Assembly: GCA_035575135.1 (NCBI GenBank)
Contig: DATLYE010000050.1
Span: 51,909-115,908, forward strand
Origin: JANWXD01 sp035575135
GTDB taxonomy: Bacteria > Acidobacteriota > Terriglobia > Bryobacterales > Bryobacteraceae
Length of the DNA: 64,000 bases
Reading direction: 5' to 3'
A model generated the notes under the pieces. That model saw only the letters and a list, made by a program, of their open reading frames with translations. It ran no database searches and was not told the origin of the DNA. Positions within the stretch are counted from its first letter, which is position 1; each line of letters starts with the position of its first letter. A program made the position numbers and the translations under genes. Below, in pieces: positions 1-8,996 of the stretch.

Positions 1-2
1 CC

Positions 3-809
3 ACGCTGTTCACGGCAGGCAATATCTTCCTCGGCTTCCTGGCGATCGTCAAAGCCTTTCAAGGCGCGCTCCTCGCCATGACCGGCCATCTCGGCGCCAA
101 CCCTCACTTTGAGACCGCCGCCAAGTGTATCGGCTGGGCAGTGTTGCTCGACGGACTCGACGGCCGCATCGCCCGGATGACCAGAACCGTCAGCGAGTTC
201 GGCCAGGAGATGGATTCCCTCGCCGACGTCATCACCTTCGGCGTGGCGCCCGCTTTGTTGGCGCTTGCCTGGGGCGTCCACTTCGCCGACGGCAGCGTGC
301 ATCCCATTGTGGGCGATCACCTGCGCCGCATCGGTTACTTCGTCGCCTTCCTGTTCCTGGTGTCGGGCGCGGTGCGGCTGGCGCGCTTCAACATCCAGAA
401 GAATCCGGTCCCGAAGAACCCCGGGCGGCCCGACCGCAAGTACTTCGTCGGCTTGCCGATTCCCGCCGCCGCCGGACTGGTCGCCGCAGTGGTGTACGCC
501 TCCGACAGCACCCCGTTGCAGTCGTGGACCTACTCGCTGATGTGGATCGCCGTGCTCGCGCTTCTGGCTTTCCTCATGGTCAGCACGTGGCGCTATCGCA
601 GCTTCAAGGACATCCAGCTGCTGCGCCCCCTGTCGCCGCTCACCGTCATCCTGTGGGGCGCCCTGATCTACCTCATCTGGAATTTCTCGCAGCCTGTACT
701 GCTGGCCATCGCGACCTCCTACGTCGCCAGTGGCATCGTCGTCCGCCTCGGCGGCATCGTCCGCCGCTTGCGCCACGGGGCTCCCCAGCCCGAGCGGCAG
801 CCCGGATAA
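3..809 (+). CDS. pssA: CDP-diacylglycerol-serine O-phosphatidyltransferase, 5'-truncated by window edge
   Basis: Makes phosphatidylserine from CDP-diacylglycerol and serine in the inner membrane, the first step to phosphatidylethanolamine. The reading frame is open from the first bases (TLFTAGNIFLGF, the usual PssA N-terminal hydrophobic segment), so the start codon lies just outside the window; 268 residues are visible. The CDP-alcohol phosphotransferase motif is complete: DGLDGRIAR, then G-Q-E-M-D and S-L-A-D (D-x2-DG-x2-AR-x8-G-x3-D-x3-D). Several hydrophobic segments follow, with a positively charged tail. The next gene starts 3 nt after the stop, so the two are probably co-transcribed. 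Confidence 0.9.
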   Translation, partial: TLFTAGNIFLGFLAIVKAFQGALLAMTGHLGANPHFETAAKCIGWAVLLDGLDGRIARMTRTVSEFGQEMDSLADVITFGVAPALLALAWGVHFADGSVHPIVGDHLRRIGYFVAFLFLVSGAVRLARFNIQKNPVPKNPGRPDRKYFVGLPIPAAAGLVAAVVYASDSTPLQSWTYSLMWIAVLALLAFLMVSTWRYRSFKDIQLLRPLSPLTVILWGALIYLIWNFSQPVLLAIATSYVASGIVVRLGGIVRRLRHGAPQPERQPG

Positions 810-812
810 GCC

Positions 813-1823
813 ATGCCGCAGGAGACCATCGCGCTGGTCGGCAGCGAAACGCTCATCGGCCGTGAAATCCGTGAGCTCGTGCGAGAACGCAGGCTCCCCG
901 CCACTTTGCGGCTCATCGGAGCGGACCAGGATACGGCGACCTTGACCGAGGAGGCAGGAGAGGCCGTCGTCATTCAGCCTTTCGAGAAAGAGGCTCTGGC
1001 GACGGTGCGTCTGGTGTTCCTGGCCGGTTCGCGCTCCTCCAGCCGGCAGGCGCTCGAATTTCTCAAACGCCACCCCGGTCCCGAAATTGTGGACCTCACC
1101 TACGCAGCCGAAGAGGAACCCGCAGCGCGCCTGCGCGCGCCCCTGCTCGAGGCCGAGCCCCCCACGCTGCCGCCCGGCACCGTTCACGTGGTCGCGCACC
1201 CTGCCGCGGTTGCCGTGGCCCTGCTGCTGAGCCGTCTTGCCGCCGCCGGCGGCATCGTTCGCTCCGTAGTGCACGTCTTTGAGCCGGCAAGCGAGCGGGG
1301 ACGGCGCGGCGTGGACGAACTGGAACAACAAACTGTCAGCCTGCTTTCCTTTCGGGAACTGCCGCGCAAGGTCTACGACGCTCAGGTCGGCTTCACCATG
1401 CTCGCCCGCTATGGAAGCGAAGCGCCGGAGTCCCTGGAGTCCGTGGAACTCCGCATGGAACGCCATCTCGTGAGCCTGCTTGCGGGAAAAATCCCGGTGC
1501 CCTCGCTGCGGGTGGTTCAGGCGCCCGTGTTTCACGGCTACACGATCTCGGCCTGGGTGGAGCTGGACCGCCGGCCCGACCCTGACGAGATCGCCCGGCA
1601 GCTGGCCTCCGATGTCGTGGACGTGCGGCATGGAGACCTCGAGCCGCCCACCAACGTGGGCGTAGCCGGTCAGAGCGGCATCGCCGTAGGGGCCATCGCC
1701 GCGGACCGCAACCATCCCCGGGCGTGCTGGCTGTGGGCCGCGGCCGACAACTTACGTCTTCTGGCCGACAACGCCTTGAGCGTGGCCGCCGCACTGCTCG
1801 GCGCCCGGGAGGAAAAGCGATGA
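813..1823 (+). CDS. Aspartate-semialdehyde-dehydrogenase-like protein lacking the catalytic Cys
   Basis: A 336-residue protein with the ASADH layout: N-terminal Rossmann segment (IALVGSETLIGREI) and a C-terminal dimerisation half (V-Q-A-P-V-F-H-G-Y, typical of the ASADH substrate domain). In active enzymes an N-x-x-C motif carries the nucleophile. Here the equivalent stretch reads VVAHPAAVAV, and the only cysteine is near the C-terminus (RACWLW). It is therefore probably not a classical dehydrogenase, comparable to E. coli Usg-like paralogues. Its position between pssA and lptE, with an ATGA overlap to lptE, suggests a role tied to envelope or housekeeping expression rather than lysine/threonine synthesis. 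Function unknown. Confidence 0.75.
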   Translation: MPQETIALVGSETLIGREIRELVRERRLPATLRLIGADQDTATLTEEAGEAVVIQPFEKEALATVRLVFLAGSRSSSRQALEFLKRHPGPEIVDLTYAAEEEPAARLRAPLLEAEPPTLPPGTVHVVAHPAAVAVALLLSRLAAAGGIVRSVVHVFEPASERGRRGVDELEQQTVSLLSFRELPRKVYDAQVGFTMLARYGSEAPESLESVELRMERHLVSLLAGKIPVPSLRVVQAPVFHGYTISAWVELDRRPDPDEIARQLASDVVDVRHGDLEPPTNVGVAGQSGIAVGAIAADRNHPRACWLWAAADNLRLLADNALSVAAALLGAREEKR

Positions 1824-2338
1824 AACGCACGGCCGCCGCGGCCTTGGCCCTTGCTGTGTGCGCCGCCTGCGGCTACCACGTCGCCGGCCGCGCCACGCTG
1901 ATGCCCCGGACCGTCCGCACGATCGCCGTGCCCGCCTTCGCCAATCTCACCACCCGCTACCAGCTTACTGAGCGCCTGCCGGCGGCTATCGGAAGGGAAT
2001 TCCTCTCCCGCACGCGCTATCAGATCGTCGCCAGCCCGCAGCAGGCCGACGCGGTCCTGGAAGGCACCGTGGAGAAATACAATGCCTGGCCCACCATTTT
2101 CGACCCCGCCACGGGCCGCGCCAGCGCCGTCCAGATCAGCGTGATTCTCAGCGTGGTATTGCGCGAGCGGGCCTCCGGCCAGGTCCTGTTTGCGCGAAAC
2201 CACTTCGAAGTGCGCGAACGGTACGAAATCAGCGCCGTGGACCAGAAAGCTTATTTCGAAGAAAGCGAAATGGCTCTGGAGCGCCTGAGCCGGGACGTGG
2301 CCCGCAGCGTGGTCAGCGCGGTGCTGGAGAGGTTTTGA
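1820..2338 (+). CDS. lptE: LPS-assembly lipoprotein LptE-like
   Basis: A 172-residue lipoprotein whose ATG overlaps the previous stop (ATGA). An n-region MKRT, a hydrophobic stretch and a lipobox-like AVCAAC place the acylated Cys at about residue 17. It is followed by GYHVAGR, the typical LptE/RlpB start of the mature protein. Later segments (RTIAVPAFANLTTRY, LEGTVEKY) match the LptE fold, which plugs the LptD barrel for LPS export to the outer leaflet. Its neighbour holA (overlap TTGA) is the classical lptE-holA arrangement, which supports the call. Confidence 0.8.
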   Translation: MKRTAAAALALAVCAACGYHVAGRATLMPRTVRTIAVPAFANLTTRYQLTERLPAAIGREFLSRTRYQIVASPQQADAVLEGTVEKYNAWPTIFDPATGRASAVQISVILSVVLRERASGQVLFARNHFEVRERYEISAVDQKAYFEESEMALERLSRDVARSVVSAVLERF

Positions 2339-3387
2339 GTCCTGTGCACCCCGATCAGTTCCTGGCACAGATCGCACGGCAGGAGCCGGCTCCGGCCTAC
2401 CTGTTCCTGGGCGCCGAGCCCTACCGCCGCGCCCTGTGCCGGAACGCTCTCATCGAGCGGACGCTCCCGCCGGAGGCACGCGAGCAAGGCCTGGTCCGCC
2501 ACGACCTGGAAGAAATCTCCTTGGCCGCTCTCCTCGATGACGCGCGTTCGTTTTCGTTATTCGCACCGCGCCGGCTCATCTGGGCCGCCGGAGCCGAGGC
2601 CGCCTTACCGCGCGGCCGCTCCGCTGAAGACGACGCCGCATCCGGAGCCGAACTGCTCACCGCCTACCTCAAAGACCCGGCCCCGGGCGTGATCATCGTC
2701 TTCGATGCCGCCCGCTACGAGCTGGAAGGCGAAGACCGGCAAAAGGCCGAGCGTGTGCGTAAATTCTACGCCGCCGTCAAGGCGCAGGTGGAGTTTCCGC
2801 CGTTCTCCCCCGCGGAGCTGCGCAAGCTCGCCGTGGAACTTTCCCGCAGATCCGCCCTGCGCCTCTCGCTGGAAGCGCTCGACGCACTTTTAGAAGCGGT
2901 CGGAAATGACGCGCTGCGCCTGGCCGGAGAGATCGAAAAACTGGCCCTCTACGCCCCGGACGGGCGCGCCATAGAGGCAGCAGATCTGGCGCTGCTCGTC
3001 CCGGACTCCAGCGTCGCCAGCGTCTTCGCCCTGGTCGAAGCTCTCGGCCGCGATGACCGCTCGCGCGCGCTCGAGCTGCTCGATTCCTTGATCCGGCAGG
3101 GAGAATACCTGCCGCTGGCGCTGGCTTTCCTGGCCACCCACTTCCGCCTGGCGCTGGCGGCCCGGGAACTGCGCCTGCGCACCCCCGAACAGATTCAATC
3201 CCGGCTGTCGGCGCCCGGGCGTCCCATCTGGCCCGCCCGCGCCAGGCAGATCCTGGAAACGGCGCGGAAGTTCAACCGGCCGCAGCTGGAATCCATGTTG
3301 CACCGGATTTTCGAAACCGACCGGGCTTTGCGGGACGTGCGGCCGGATGATCGCGTGGTGATGGAAGCGCTGATCCTGGGAGCCTGA
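2335..3387 (+). CDS. holA: DNA polymerase III delta subunit
   Basis: A 350-residue clamp-loader subunit that opens the beta clamp. The N-terminal part (PAPAYLFLGAEPYRRALCRNAL) resembles the HolA nucleotide-binding-fold start. The middle has FDAARYELEGEDR, and the C-terminal collar domain has LRLAGEIEKLALY and the typical SVFALVEALGRDDRSRALELL. The start is ambiguous: TTG overlapping the lptE stop (TTGA) or a GTG three codons in; translational coupling favours TTG. Converges on rpsT with only 6 bp between the stops. Confidence 0.85.
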   Translation: MSPVHPDQFLAQIARQEPAPAYLFLGAEPYRRALCRNALIERTLPPEAREQGLVRHDLEEISLAALLDDARSFSLFAPRRLIWAAGAEAALPRGRSAEDDAASGAELLTAYLKDPAPGVIIVFDAARYELEGEDRQKAERVRKFYAAVKAQVEFPPFSPAELRKLAVELSRRSALRLSLEALDALLEAVGNDALRLAGEIEKLALYAPDGRAIEAADLALLVPDSSVASVFALVEALGRDDRSRALELLDSLIRQGEYLPLALAFLATHFRLALAARELRLRTPEQIQSRLSAPGRPIWPARARQILETARKFNRPQLESMLHRIFETDRALRDVRPDDRVVMEALILGA

Positions 3388-3393
3388 GAACGC

Positions 3394-3660
3394 CTACGCC
3401 GCCAGCGCCTTCAGGCGCAGGTGCAGGCGCGACTTGTACCGCGCCGCCGTGTTCTTTTTGATGATGCCCCACTTGGCCGCGCGGTCAATCAGCGAAAATG
3501 TGCGGGGAAGTTCGGCCTGCGCCGCCGCCACGTCTTTGGCCTCGAGCAGCCGCCGCAGCTTGCGGATCTGGTGGCGGAGGCGCGACTTGCGCACACGGTT
3601 GATCAGAGTGCGCCGTCGGGTCTGGCGCACGCGTTTTAACGCAGAGAACGTGTTTGCCAT
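3394..3660 (-). CDS. rpsT: 30S ribosomal protein S20
   Basis: An 88-residue, strongly basic protein beginning MANTFSALKRVRQTRRRTL and ending in LKALAA. It has the helical S20 pattern NRVRKSRLRHQIRKL, then F-S-L-I-D-R-A-A-K-W-G-I-I-K-K-N-T-A-A-R-Y-K-S-R. S20 binds the 16S rRNA 5' domain and is needed for small-subunit assembly. Length and ends are normal for the family. It is a single gene with its own promoter upstream. Confidence 0.97.
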   Translation of the reverse strand: MANTFSALKRVRQTRRRTLINRVRKSRLRHQIRKLRRLLEAKDVAAAQAELPRTFSLIDRAAKWGIIKKNTAARYKSRLHLRLKALAA

Positions 3661-3671
3661 CGGAACTTACT

Positions 3672-3701
3672 ATGATAGCGAAGCCTTGCGGCGCCGGTCA
3701 A
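3672..3701 (-). promoter_or_regulatory. Sigma70-type promoter of rpsT
   Basis: On the minus strand a -35 TTGACC (3696-3701) is followed after 18 bp by TATCAT (3672-3677), about 12 bp upstream of the rpsT ATG. The leader would be very short. Confidence 0.55.
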
Positions 3702-4037
3702 AAACCGCGTTGTCGTCACCCCGGGGGTGCGCGCTCAAGTCACTGGAGAAAAACGACTCCGACAAAGAAGCGCCTCACGTTCTCCGCGCAGCCACCATCT
3801 GAATCCCGTCAACCGTGATGATGCTGATGTGCCCGGCCCAAGTCCTGTCGGCCTCGCCAAACGCCCGCACGAGCGGTGCAAGGTTCTCGCGAGTTCCGCG
3901 ATGGACTCGCAACAGAACGACTCCCGATCGCACCAGTGGGCTCCGGCGCTGCTAATCTTATCCAATGGCCTGGCTTTAGCCGGTTCGTCGCCGTCGAACC
4001 GCAATTCATCGGTCACAACTGGACATCACGCAAGCGC
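3702..4037. other. Non-coding stretch between rpsT and the next gene
   Basis: No convincing gene on either strand. Open frames here lack a ribosome-binding site, a recognisable start or any recognisable motif. Apart from the -35 box of rpsT at its edge I see no repeat or hairpin of note. Confidence 0.4.
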
Positions 4038-4880
4038 GTGCGGCATACTGAAGGCCTGAACAGACCCGGACCCCTCTTCGGCCTGCCGGCGACGTTGCTG
4101 GTTGCCGCTGCGCTCCATGCGCACCCCGCCATCGGCATCGTCGCGGACACCGCCGGGAATATCTTCTATTCGGACAACGTTCATGTGTGGTGTATTGCCC
4201 GTGATGGCACGCTCTCGATCGCCGTCGCCAATGTCCACACTCATGAGCTGTGGCTCGATTCCGACGGGAATCTTTACGGCGAACACCTCTGGTACGAGGG
4301 GGAGCGCACAAACCGTTGGGGCCATCGAGTGTGGAAGCGCAGCCCTGACGGCGATATTGTCGACATTATTGCGGCTCGCCACGGCTTCCGCGAGGACTAC
4401 GGAGACTTCTCCTTTGTCCGTTGTGCGGACGGATGGTTTTACTGGATAGGCCGCGAGCGTTCAACGACCGCAGTCAAGCGGGCCCGCCCCGGTCTGCCTG
4501 CCGTAACGTTCGTGCAACTCGGCAACATGAGGCCGGGCTGGCTCGGAATCACTTCAACCTGCGATCTGCTTTTCGCGAATCGGGGTGTCGTTCACCGGAT
4601 CAGCCCTCGCGGCAAGATCAGTGCGCTTCACAGTGGGGCGCTCGGTGAAGTCATGGGAATGTGGGCGGATCAGGGCGGGAATGTTTACGCGGCCCTTCCT
4701 GAGCAGCGCCGGGTCGTCCGCATTGCCTCCGACGGCGCGGTCTCGACGGCAGCGACAACGTCGCCACCCTGGCGCCCCTCGAGCGGCCTCGTCACTCCAG
4801 GCGGCGTCCTCTGGCTACTGGAATTCGACTCTGCAAATCGCCAGCGTGCACGCCGCCACAGCTGGAGGAGAGGTGGCTGA
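4038..4880 (+). CDS. Secreted NHL/beta-propeller-like protein of unknown function
   Basis: About 280 residues if translation starts at the GTG used here; the frame is open further upstream (to 3876) and no good ribosome-binding site decides the start. A hydrophobic segment (LPATLLVAAALHAHPA) looks like a signal peptide. The mature part holds repeated short motifs of propeller type: VADTAGNIFYSD, LDSDGNLYGE, WADQGGNVYAA, VRIASDGAVS and TPGGVLWLLE. These resemble NHL/SMP-30-like blades. The last residues (RQRARRHSWRRGG) are unusually arginine-rich, which could mean a frameshifted or decayed C-terminus. No partner gene is adjacent. Confidence 0.55.
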   Translation: MRHTEGLNRPGPLFGLPATLLVAAALHAHPAIGIVADTAGNIFYSDNVHVWCIARDGTLSIAVANVHTHELWLDSDGNLYGEHLWYEGERTNRWGHRVWKRSPDGDIVDIIAARHGFREDYGDFSFVRCADGWFYWIGRERSTTAVKRARPGLPAVTFVQLGNMRPGWLGITSTCDLLFANRGVVHRISPRGKISALHSGALGEVMGMWADQGGNVYAALPEQRRVVRIASDGAVSTAATTSPPWRPSSGLVTPGGVLWLLEFDSANRQRARRHSWRRGG

Positions 4881-4999
4881 GGCAGGTCGGCATTAACGCT
4901 CCTGATCGAGACGTTGGCCCGGTCAGGGTCGCGACTTCGACCACGAGTTTGAGCGGACGAGGGACCTCCCGGCCGGCTTCGGAACTTGCGGGTCAAACC

Positions 5000-6085
5000 T
5001 TAAAGCGAGAGCGCCGCCTGAAGCATTGCCCGTGCGTAGGCCACGTTGTACACCTCCCCCACGTAGCCGCCGCCTCCGGGATAAAAGGAACGGAAGCCCG
5101 GACGCTCCCGGTCGGCGTCCAGAGCCCGGGGATGCTCCGGATAGATCCAGCGAGGATATTTCAGGCGCACCAGCTCGCGCATCACCTCGAACATGTTGAC
5201 TTGACCTTCGTCCGGAAACACCTCCGTATATTGTTCGTACGGCTTGCGGACCCGCACGTTGCGGAAGTGCACGTGGTTGATGCGGTCGCGTGTGCCGAAA
5301 TAGCGGCACACTTCGACCGGGTCCTCGCCGAGTTCGCGCGTGACGCCGCAGTCGTACGTGATGCCGTTGGCCGGGCTGGGCACAATCTCGATCAGCCGCT
5401 TCCATCCCGCCAGCGTGGCCATGATCTGGCCCGAGCCGCGGCTCACCGGCGCGGGAGGATCGTTGGGATGGAGCGCCAGCCGCACACCCGCCTCCTCGGC
5501 CACCGGAACCACCGCCTTCAAAAAGTAGGTAATGTTGCTCCACATCTGCTCCAGGGTGTGCGCACCCTCGTGAGGCAGCGGCGGAAGGTCTTTGACGCGT
5601 TCGTAGTCGAAAGCCGTCAGGCCTGCACCCGCCCGCCCCGCCTCCTCGTAATAGCCTTCCACCAGCCGGTGAGCGTAAAAGTTGTACTCAATCACGGGAA
5701 GGCCGGCGCGCCCCGCGGCGCGAATGGACTGCCGGACCTTTTCGATCTCCTCATCGCGTCCCGGGCGCCCGTAGAGCGTGTTGGGAAAGCCGCTGATCAT
5801 CATGTTGCAGATGGTCAGCCCGCCGGCCTTGAAGCGTTCCATCCGCGCCCTCAGCTCGGACTCCTGCCAGGGAATCGGCGGGCCGCCCATGAGCACATAA
5901 TCCACGCCGATCTGCTTGATGCGCCGCATCCCTGCTTCGTCGAGATTCGCCGGAACGCCCAGGCACAGCTTCGGCGTCTCCGGTCCCTCCACGACCGGCC
6001 ACGGCCGGCTTGCTCCCGGAGCCGCTGCCGGAACAAACGCCGCCGCTCCGGCGGCGCGCATCCACTCCCTGCGCGACACACTCAT
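5000..6085 (-). CDS. Tat-exported TIM-barrel protein, mannonate dehydratase (UxuA)-like
   Basis: 361 residues from an ATG reading MSVSRREWMRAAGAAAFVP, a twin-arginine-like signal (RR followed by a hydrophobic run), so probably exported. The rest looks like a xylose-isomerase-like/UxuA barrel: LCLGVPANLDEAGMRRIKQIG, PPIPW, GLPVIEYNFYAHR, VRLALHPNDPP, TYDCG and INHVHFRNVR, with the His/Asp/Glu residues expected for metal binding. UxuA converts D-mannonate to 2-keto-3-deoxygluconate in the cytoplasm, so an exported homologue may act on another sugar acid. An in-frame ATG six codons upstream is less likely because it would precede the twin-arginine region without an RBS. Confidence 0.75.
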   Translation of the reverse strand: MSVSRREWMRAAGAAAFVPAAAPGASRPWPVVEGPETPKLCLGVPANLDEAGMRRIKQIGVDYVLMGGPPIPWQESELRARMERFKAGGLTICNMMISGFPNTLYGRPGRDEEIEKVRQSIRAAGRAGLPVIEYNFYAHRLVEGYYEEAGRAGAGLTAFDYERVKDLPPLPHEGAHTLEQMWSNITYFLKAVVPVAEEAGVRLALHPNDPPAPVSRGSGQIMATLAGWKRLIEIVPSPANGITYDCGVTRELGEDPVEVCRYFGTRDRINHVHFRNVRVRKPYEQYTEVFPDEGQVNMFEVMRELVRLKYPRWIYPEHPRALDADRERPGFRSFYPGGGGYVGEVYNVAYARAMLQAALSL

Positions 6086-6178
6086 GGCAGCGAATCTTAT
6101 CACGGTAACGCGGCAGGGAGCAGGAGGCGTGCGGGCAGGTCCGGCGGCCGGAGGCGCAACTCCGGCGTCAGCCAGACA

Positions 6179-7417
6179 TTAATGAATCGTCCGCGTCTTG
6201 CGGTTCATGTAATCCATGAGCAGATAACGGCCGAGCGTGTACGGCGTGGTGAAATACGCCTTGCCGCGGCACAGTTCGGTCACTTTCTGGACGAAGTTGA
6301 CCAGACCATAGTCGCTCGCCAGCATAAACGTGTTGATCAGAATGCCCTGCCGCCGGCAGCGGGCCACCTCCTCGAGCGTGCGGCTGATGACCAGCGGGTC
6401 CAGCCCAAAAGCGTTGCGATACATCCGGCCGTCTTCGAGCGTCAGCGCCGAAGGCTTCCCGTCGGTGATCATGATGATCTGCTTCATGTCTTTCTTTTCC
6501 TGCCGGAGCAGCCGCTGGGCCAGAATCAGGCCGTCCCGCGTGTTGGTGTAATAGGGACCCACCTGCACGCGCGCCAGCTCTGACAGCCGCAGCTCCTCGG
6601 CCGAATCGTGAAACAGCACGCACCGCAGGCTGTCGCCCGGGTACTGGGTCCGGATCAGGTGCGCCAGAGCCAGAGCCACTTTCTTTGCAGGAGTGAACCG
6701 GTCCTCTCCGTAAAGGATCATGCTGTGGCTGCAATCCAGCATCAGCACCGTCGCGCAGGAGCTCTGGTATTCCGACTGGTGCACATGCAGGTCCGCGTAG
6801 TCCAGCTGGAGCGGCACGCCCGGCCCTTCGCGCCGGATCGCCGAAAACAGCGTCGCGCTCACGTCCAGGTTCAGCGTGTCGCCGAACTCGTACGGCTTGG
6901 CGGCGCCGCACGTCTCCACGCCCGTGGCCAGCTCCCGGGTATCGTGAGCCCCGAAGCTGGATTTGCCGAGCGAAGCCAGCAGATCTTTGAGCGTCTTGTA
7001 GCCGAGAAAGTCCAGCGACTTATCGGTGATTTCCACCTTGATCCGCGTGCGCGCCGAGCCCAGCTCGGGGCGGTTCGGCGGTGCCGGCCGCTGCTCCTCT
7101 TCGAGCGTGATATAGCCCTCCTCCACCAGCTTCTCCACCAGCTGGTCGAGCAGCCGGTCCCGTTCCTCGGGCGTCATCCGGGCCAGCTGCTCCATCATGC
7201 GGCGGAACTCGTCGCCTTCGAGGATCTGCCCCTGCTCGAGCGCACGCTGGATGGCTTCCTTGAGCTCTTCGAGCGTCTGCGCATTCCACTCGCTGAAGGC
7301 GAGCCCGTGGCGTTCGAAGCCGCTTTGCAGGAAATAGTCCGCCAGCGCGCGCAGCAGATCCTCGGCGGAGATCCCGAAATCCTCGCCCGTGTAGCGCGAA
7401 TACGTGATCCGCCGCAT
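6179..7417 (-). CDS. VWA-domain protein, partner of the upstream AAA ATPase
   Basis: 412 residues. The N-terminal half is helical and charged (EELKEAIQRALEQG, EERDRLLDQLVEKLVEEG). The C-terminal half is a von Willebrand A domain with a MIDAS-like start, LMLDCSHSMILYGEDRFTPAKKVA (D-x-S-x-S), then TNTRDGL (the Thr) and IMITDGKPSA (T-D-G). The gene starts 10 nt after the ATPase stop, giving the MoxR/BchI-BchD-like two-gene arrangement in which the ATPase remodels or loads a metal or cofactor with help of the VWA protein. Substrate unknown. Confidence 0.8.
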   Translation of the reverse strand: MRRITYSRYTGEDFGISAEDLLRALADYFLQSGFERHGLAFSEWNAQTLEELKEAIQRALEQGQILEGDEFRRMMEQLARMTPEERDRLLDQLVEKLVEEGYITLEEEQRPAPPNRPELGSARTRIKVEITDKSLDFLGYKTLKDLLASLGKSSFGAHDTRELATGVETCGAAKPYEFGDTLNLDVSATLFSAIRREGPGVPLQLDYADLHVHQSEYQSSCATVLMLDCSHSMILYGEDRFTPAKKVALALAHLIRTQYPGDSLRCVLFHDSAEELRLSELARVQVGPYYTNTRDGLILAQRLLRQEKKDMKQIIMITDGKPSALTLEDGRMYRNAFGLDPLVISRTLEEVARCRRQGILINTFMLASDYGLVNFVQKVTELCRGKAYFTTPYTLGRYLLMDYMNRKTRTIH

Positions 7418-7427
7418 GCGGACCTCC

Positions 7428-8924
7428 TCAGTTGAATTGGCGGCGGTAGGGCGGCCGCCGGCCCTCTTCCGGGGCGACCGGCTCGCGTTTCTTCTCTTCG
7501 GCGACGAAGCCGCGCTCCTCGGTGCGACTGATGCGCCGGTGGGCGTACAAGCCTTCCAGGATGAACTCCGCCGCCGAAGCCAGCCGCGCCGGCTCCCCGT
7601 CCCGATCCGCTCCCAGCACCCGCGCCATCTCGAGCAGGCCTTGAATAGCGCTCATGTGCTGGATCATCGTGGCCGCGTCCATGAACTCATCCAGCTTGAG
7701 CGAACCGCCCAGCTCGAACCAGTGCACGATGGGCGTTACGTTGACTCCCTCCATAACGCGCGAGTAGACCTTGCCCACGCTCAGCCGGACCAGCTCCCGC
7801 GCCACCGCTTCGCCGCCCTTGAGCTCCCCCTCGTATTCGAGCTCCAGCTTGCCCGTGATGGCGGGCAGCGCCGCGTACACGTCCAGCACGCGCGGTACGG
7901 CCAGTTTTTCTCCCGTTCGCAAGGCGCGCCGCTCCGCGTTGGAGACCACGTTCTCCATCACGGAAATCGGCAGCCGCTGGGACACGCCCGAGCGCTTGTC
8001 AATACGCTTGTCCTCCCGCGCGAGGAAAGCCAGTTGCTCGATCACCTCCGCGATGTATTGCGGAACCTCCACGCGCACCGGCGAGCAGCGCTCGATCCAC
8101 GCCTCCTGGCGCGTGATCGCCATGCCTTGCTCGACCGTAAGCGGGTAGTGCGTCCGGATCTCGCTGCCGATGCGGTCCTTGAGCGGCGTGATGATCTTGC
8201 CCCGCGCGGTGTAATCTTCCGGGTTGGCCGTGAACACGAGCAGCAGATCGAGCGGCAGGCGCACGGGATAGCCTTTGATCTGCACGTCGCCCTCCTGCAT
8301 GATGTTGAACAGGCCCACCTGAATCTTCCCCGCCAGATCCGGCAGCTCGTTGATGGCCAGAATCCCCCGGTTGGCGCGCGGCAGCAGGCCGTAATGCATC
8401 GTGAACTCGTCGGAGATGTCCCGCCCCTGGCGCGCCGCCTTGATGGGATCAATATCCCCGATCATGTCGGCAATGGTCACGTCCGGCGTCGCCAGCTTCT
8501 CGACATAGCGTTGCTCCGGCGTCAGGTAGGCGATCGGCGTCTCTTCGCCCATCTCCTCGACCAGCAGCCGGCACCGCCGGCAGATGGGCCGGTACGGATT
8601 GTCGTGTATCTCGCACCCCGCAATATACGGAAGCGCTTCGTCCAGAAAATTCGTCAGCATGCGGATGATGCGGGTCTTCGCCTGGCCCCGCAAGCCCAGC
8701 AGCACGAAGTTCTGGCGCGACAGGATGGCGTTGACGATCTGGGGCACGACCGTGTCTTCGTAACCGACGATACCCGGAAACAGCGTCTCGCCCCGCTGTA
8801 GCTTGCAGATCAGGTTCGCCCGCAGCTCGTCTTTGACGGAACGCGTGCCGATGCGTTCCTCGCTGAACATGCTGCGCCGCAGCGCCCCCAGCGTATGTGG
8901 CAGTTCCCAGTGATCGCTCTTCAT
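7428..8924 (-). CDS. Magnesium-chelatase/MoxR-like AAA ATPase with altered nucleotide motifs
   Basis: 498 residues, first gene of a two-gene operon with the VWA protein. The ATPase core begins at PGIVGYEDTV. The P-loop reads GLRGQAKT, where the usual last Gly before Lys is Ala. The Walker B segment reads GILAINELPDL, with Asn for the usual Asp. A Cys cluster (GCEIHDN followed by ICRRCRLL) follows the P-loop and may bind zinc. Arginine-rich sensor regions (PLKDRIGSEI) and a helical C-terminal lid follow. ATP hydrolysis is plausible but the motif changes make it uncertain. Confidence 0.8.
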   Translation of the reverse strand: MKSDHWELPHTLGALRRSMFSEERIGTRSVKDELRANLICKLQRGETLFPGIVGYEDTVVPQIVNAILSRQNFVLLGLRGQAKTRIIRMLTNFLDEALPYIAGCEIHDNPYRPICRRCRLLVEEMGEETPIAYLTPEQRYVEKLATPDVTIADMIGDIDPIKAARQGRDISDEFTMHYGLLPRANRGILAINELPDLAGKIQVGLFNIMQEGDVQIKGYPVRLPLDLLLVFTANPEDYTARGKIITPLKDRIGSEIRTHYPLTVEQGMAITRQEAWIERCSPVRVEVPQYIAEVIEQLAFLAREDKRIDKRSGVSQRLPISVMENVVSNAERRALRTGEKLAVPRVLDVYAALPAITGKLELEYEGELKGGEAVARELVRLSVGKVYSRVMEGVNVTPIVHWFELGGSLKLDEFMDAATMIQHMSAIQGLLEMARVLGADRDGEPARLASAAEFILEGLYAHRRISRTEERGFVAEEKKREPVAPEEGRRPPYRRQFN

Positions 8925-8996
8925 CGTCGCCCCAGTGCTACCCGCGATTGTAGCACCAGAGCACTCCTGCCGCCTCGACGAGCCGCCGCAGACCCC

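Noticed and set aside
3735..4016. Minus-strand open frame of 93 residues in the gap after rpsT
   Set aside because: No RBS, no motif, biased composition; likely chance or decayed sequence.
4949..6583. Long plus-strand open frame (544 residues) over the TIM-barrel and VWA genes
   Set aside because: His/Arg/Pro-rich antisense shadow of two well-supported minus-strand genes, typical in GC-rich DNA.
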